From Bacteroidales bacterium (GTDB lineage Bacteria > Bacteroidota > Bacteroidia > Bacteroidales > UBA932), in NCBI GenBank assembly GCA_017615435.1, contig JAGAAF010000049.1, forward strand, positions 1-21,204: a stretch of DNA of 21,204 nucleotides, written 5' to 3'. The position numbers were made by a program, and so were the translations under genes. Below are positions 17,062-21,204 of this stretch, piece by piece (the first letter of the stretch is position 1; the number at the start of each line of letters is the position of its first letter). The notes under the pieces are model-generated. The model was not told where the DNA came from. It ran no database searches and saw nothing but the letters and a program-made list of their open reading frames with translations.

Positions 17062-18393
17062 CTAGTATGCGAACAGCGGACGGCCGTCGGTGAGTTTCAG
17101 GACCTCGGCGCGGACCTCGGCGAGAAGCGAAAGGTGCTTCGGCGCGAGGATGGGGTCGCTGCTCTTGGCCTGGGGATCAAGCCAGGTGCTGCAGGAGGTC
17201 AGCACTTCGTCGATCAGCGCGACTATCTTCGGCATATCCTCCTCCTTGAAACCGCGGGTAGTGATGGCGGGAGTGCCGACTCGCAGACCGGAGGTAAGGA
17301 ACGGGCTGCGGGTGTCGTCCGGGACCATATTCTTGTTCACGGTGATGTCGGCCGCGACCAGTTCGTGCTCGGCTACCTTACCGCTGAGGTTTGGGAACTT
17401 CGAGCGGAGATCGATGAGCATAAGGTGGTTGTCCGTTCCGCCGCTTACGATCTTGTATCCACGGTCGAGGAAAGCCTGTGCCATAGCGGCAGCATTTGCC
17501 TTCACCTGCATCTGATATTCTGCGAATTCGGGCTGCAGCGCTTCATAGAACGCGACGGCCTTCGCGGCGATGACGTGCTCGAGCGGACCGCCCTGCACGC
17601 CGGGGAACACCATACCGTTCAACACCTGGCTCATCATCTTCACTTCACCCTTCGGCGTCCTGCGTCCCTGCGGGTCCGGGAAGTCTTCGCCCATCAGGAT
17701 GATACCGCCGCGAGGGCCACGGAGTGTCTTATGAGTCGTGCTGGTGACGATATGCGCATAGCGAACCGGATTCTTGAGCAGACCGGCTGCAATCAGACCG
17801 GCTGTGTGGGCCATATCGATCCAGAGGATTGCTCCGACTTTGTCCGCTATCGCGCGCATACGTTCATAATCCCACTCGCGCGAGTACGCGGAGGCGCCTC
17901 CGATTATGAGCTTCGGCTTGTTTTCGAGGGCAAGCTGCTCCATACGGTCGTAGTCGATAAGACCAGTCTTCGGATCAAGGCCGTACGGTACCGCGTGATA
18001 CAGAAGGCCGGATGCGTTCACTGGCGAGCCGTGGGTCAGATGTCCGCCGCAGCTGAGGTCCAGGCCCATAAAGGTGTCGCCCGGGTTGAGCACTGACATA
18101 ATCACGGCCATATTCGCCTGCGCGCCTGAGTGCGGCTGGACGTTCGCCCACGCAGCGCCATATAGAGCCTTCAGGCGGTCGATAGCGAGCTGCTCGATCT
18201 TGTCCACGACCTCGCATCCACCATAGTAACGGTGTCCGGGATAGCCCTCGGCATACTTGTTCGTGCAGATGGAGCCCATTGCCTGAAGCACCTGGTCGCT
18301 GACATAATTCTCCGAGGCGATAAGTTCGAGGCCGCCGGACTGCCTTTCTCGCTCATTCTCAATGAGGTCGAATATCTGTTTGTCTTGTTTCAT
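17062..18393 (-). CDS. glyA: Serine hydroxymethyltransferase GlyA
   Basis: A PLP enzyme that converts serine and tetrahydrofolate to glycine and 5,10-methylene-tetrahydrofolate, the main one-carbon source. 443 residues from the ATG at 18393 ([14 protein letters not shown]); an in-frame TTG two codons earlier is discarded. The PLP lysine is K222 in [14 protein letters not shown]. Other landmarks are [10 protein letters not shown] (23-32), [17 protein letters not shown] (46-62), the PLP aspartate in [10 protein letters not shown] (191-200) and the VFPGVQGGP block. A perfect -7 box and a TTG upstream element form its promoter in the 50-nt gap to the divergent methyltransferase gene. The protein works on the same folate pool as FolC in this window, but the genes are not an operon. 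Confidence 0.97.
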   Translation of the reverse strand: MKQDKQIFDLIENERERQSGGLELIASENYVSDQVLQAMGSICTNKYAEGYPGHRYYGGCEVVDKIEQLAIDRLKALYGAAWANVQPHSGAQANMAVIMSVLNPGDTFMGLDLSCGGHLTHGSPVNASGLLYHAVPYGLDPKTGLIDYDRMEQLALENKPKLIIGGASAYSREWDYERMRAIADKVGAILWIDMAHTAGLIAAGLLKNPVRYAHIVTSTTHKTLRGPRGGIILMGEDFPDPQGRRTPKGEVKMMSQVLNGMVFPGVQGGPLEHVIAAKAVAFYEALQPEFAEYQMQVKANAAAMAQAFLDRGYKIVSGGTDNHLMLIDLRSKFPNLSGKVAEHELVAADITVNKNMVPDDTRSPFLTSGLRVGTPAITTRGFKEEDMPKIVALIDEVLTSCSTWLDPQAKSSDPILAPKHLSLLAEVRAEVLKLTDGRPLFAY

Positions 18394-18410
18394 AGTCAAT
18401 TATATTCACA

Positions 18411-18441
18411 CAAATATAATTATTAAATTTGCCATAGTCAA
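18411..18441 (-). promoter_or_regulatory. glyA promoter
   Basis: The minus strand has TATATTTG (18411-18418), an exact -7 match, with TTG (18439-18441) 20 nt upstream. Leader length to the glyA ATG is about 12-15 nt. Confidence 0.65.
18424..18431 (+). promoter_or_regulatory. Candidate -7 box for the SpoU methyltransferase gene
   Basis: TAAATTTG is an exact TAnnTTTG, 12 nt before the ATG at 18444. No TTTG lies at the expected distance upstream. It interlocks with the oppositely oriented glyA promoter, so the two genes may compete for polymerase. Confidence 0.45.
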
Positions 18442-18443
18442 TT

Positions 18444-18971
18444 ATGGATCGTAAACTTCTGAACAGCGAATTGGGACGCGTGAGTCCCGAGGAATATAAG
18501 GACCTTCCCGAATCGGGAATGGTGGTGGTTTTGGACAATATCAGGAGCGCGCACAACGTGGGCAGCGCCCTGCGCACAGCCGACGCCTTCAAGGCGGACA
18601 AGGTCTGGCTGTGCGGCATCTGCGCCTGCCCGCCTTCGGCGGAAATCCACAAATCAGCGCTTGGGGCTGAAGACAGCGTGCCGTGGGAGCACGCCGACGA
18701 CACGCTCGCGCTTGTAGGCCGGTTGCGCTTGGACGGTTTCACGGTCGTGTCAGTAGAGCAGACCGAACGTTCAGTCTCGTTAGAGACTTTCACCCCCGAA
18801 CCCGGTAGGAAGTACGCCTTCATCTTCGGCAACGAAGTGGACGGTGTTCAGCAGTCCGTCGTGGATGCATCCGATTTCTCCCTCGAAATTCCGCAATTCG
18901 GCACAAAACACTCCCTGAACGTCAGTGTCAGCATAGGCGTCGTCCTCTGGCAGTGGCGCAGCGCCCGATAA
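18444..18971 (+). CDS. SpoU/TrmH-family RNA 2'-O-methyltransferase
   Basis: 175 residues, the size of a minimal SPOUT methyltransferase without an extra RNA-binding domain. The three family motifs are present: motif 1 NIRSAHNVGSALRTADAF (32-49, with N38 and R44), motif 2 FIFGNEVDGV (126-135) and motif 3 EIPQFGTKHSLNVSVSIGV (148-166), which together form the knotted S-adenosylmethionine site. The substrate (tRNA or rRNA position) cannot be told from the sequence. It is divergent from glyA and followed by a GC hairpin and a terminator. Confidence 0.92.
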   Translation: MDRKLLNSELGRVSPEEYKDLPESGMVVVLDNIRSAHNVGSALRTADAFKADKVWLCGICACPPSAEIHKSALGAEDSVPWEHADDTLALVGRLRLDGFTVVSVEQTERSVSLETFTPEPGRKYAFIFGNEVDGVQQSVVDASDFSLEIPQFGTKHSLNVSVSIGVVLWQWRSAR

Positions 18972-18972
18972 C

Positions 18973-18997
18973 GGTTTAGCCGCGTGGCGGCTAAGCC
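18973..18997. repeat. Hairpin sharing a motif with the glyA 3' flank
   Basis: GGTTTAGCCGC (18973-18983) and GCGGCTAAGCC (18987-18997) form an 11-bp stem with one T-G wobble and a GTG loop, starting just after the methyltransferase stop. The 14-mer AACGGTTTAGCCGC at 18970-18983 is identical to 17009-17022, next to the glyA 3' end. It lacks a T-run, so a terminator role is doubtful. Confidence 0.6.
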
Positions 18998-19018
18998 ACT
19001 GACACACAGCTCATTATT

Positions 19019-19053
19019 AAAAGTCGACTCCGACAATCGCGGAGCCGATTTTT
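19019..19053 (+). terminator. Terminator after the SpoU methyltransferase gene
   Basis: AAAAGTCGACTCCG (19019-19032) pairs with CGGAGCCGATTTTT (19040-19053), with two mismatch or wobble positions and a 7-nt loop, ending in five T residues. It is followed by a smaller AT hairpin, TAGTAAT-ACGTTG-ATTACTA (19053-19072). Confidence 0.8.
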
Positions 19054-19113
19054 AGTAATACGTTGATTACTAGGGAGTTGTGCGCCACGGGCAAATGCGG
19101 ACGACAGTATTAT

Positions 19114-19144
19114 TGACAAATTGTCACTGGAACGGAAATTGTCA
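19114..19144 (+). promoter_or_regulatory. Repeated TGTCA motif upstream of groES
   Basis: TGACA-AAT-TGTCA (19114-19126) is a perfect inverted repeat, and AAATTGTCA occurs at 19118-19126 and again at 19136-19144, 18 nt apart. No CIRCE element and no TAnnTTTG box were found before groES, so an alternative sigma factor or a different heat-shock regulator is likely (inference). An A/T-rich leader with TATTATATATT runs straight into the ATG at 19184. Confidence 0.5.
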
Positions 19145-19183
19145 TACTAAAAGGCAGAAAATAATTAATACCTATTATATATT

Positions 19184-21075
<1,892 letters not shown>

Positions 21076-21099
21076 TTTTTCAAATTTTTTAAAAAATAA

Positions 21100-21130
21100 T
21101 TTGGAAATTCAATTTTAGTTACTACCTTTG
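21100..21130 (+). promoter_or_regulatory. Consensus promoter at the right edge
   Basis: TTTG (21100-21103), a 19-nt spacer and TACCTTTG (21123-21130) fit the Bacteroidetes consensus exactly, in an AT-rich setting 25 nt after groEL. It should drive a transcript leaving the window; no coding start is visible before the end. Confidence 0.8.
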
Positions 21131-21131
21131 C

Positions 21132-21188
21132 AATCCCGCTTGAAAGACAGTGGGATTTTTTACACTCTGATCGGGGCGCAAGCCCCGA
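21132..21188 (+). other. Two hairpins just downstream of the edge promoter
   Basis: Hairpin a: AATCCCGCT (21132-21140) with AGTGGGATT (21149-21157), one G-T wobble, followed by four more T residues, which is terminator-like. Hairpin b: TCGGGGC-GCAA-GCCCCGA (21171-21188), a perfect 7-bp stem closed by a GNRA tetraloop. Hairpin a overlaps the predicted transcription start, so it may instead be the groEL terminator. Hairpin b would lie in the 5' leader of the next gene. Confidence 0.5.
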
Positions 21189-21204
21189 AAAAAATGTAAA
21201 AAAG

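Larger units (their letters stand above)
18391..18445. repeat. 13-nt direct repeats at both edges of a divergent promoter
   Basis: CATAGTCAATTAT occurs at 18391-18403, including the complement of the glyA ATG, and again at 18433-18445, including the first two bases of the methyltransferase ATG. The 29 nt between contain the -7 boxes of both genes. It may be a pair of operator sites or a chance duplication. Confidence 0.6.

Noticed and set aside
19073..19183. Possible CIRCE (HrcA) operator before groES
   Set aside because: Neither TTAGCACTC nor GAGTGCTAA half-sites are present; only TGTCA-type repeats are seen.

Overview
The window looks like a chromosomal segment from a fairly GC-rich member of the Bacteroidales (Bacteroidota), perhaps an Alistipes/Rikenellaceae-type or uncultured gut lineage; the family is inference. 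The grounds are an aerotolerance (bat) operon, an OmpA-type barrel protein, pyruvate phosphate dikinase, promoters of the Bacteroidetes form (TTTG, 19-20 nt, TAnnTTTG), and A-rich rather than Shine-Dalgarno leaders before the highly expressed genes.

Left end (1-2100): the C-terminal HTH of a LuxR/NarL-type regulator, then a REP-associated tyrosine transposase (RAYT) on the minus strand. The RAYT is bracketed by two 94-nt direct copies of a double-hairpin REP element whose stems show compensatory base changes. truA follows on the minus strand, divergent from the next block.

Centre-left (2125-10149): one compact operon, moxR - DUF58/VWA protein - single-pass membrane protein - batA - batB - batC - batD/E, in which every junction overlaps. 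MoxR is an AAA+ ATPase. The DUF58, BatA and BatB proteins carry VWA metal-binding motifs. BatC is a periplasmic TPR protein with a Gln/Asp-rich tail. The last gene fuses BatD to BatE in one frame and keeps a signal-peptide-like segment with a signal peptidase motif at the junction. The products probably form an envelope complex remodelled by MoxR.

Centre (10145-14166): ompA with a textbook promoter and terminator, a long palindromic element overlapping the 3' end of folC, folC itself with an in-frame insert of about 68 residues rich in DNA palindromes, and a divergent PurL-like orphan gene of unknown role.

Right (14167-21204): ppdK (central carbon metabolism), a shared terminator with convergent glyA (serine/glycine/one-carbon), a divergent SpoU-type RNA methyltransferase, then groES-groEL behind a repeated TGTCA motif and without CIRCE. 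A perfect promoter followed by two hairpins sits at the right edge and reads out of the window.

No tRNA, rRNA, CRISPR array or prophage was seen, and no gene-free stretch exceeds about 215 nt. The most unusual items are the RAYT/REP unit, the palindrome-rich insert in FolC, and the BatD-BatE fusion.
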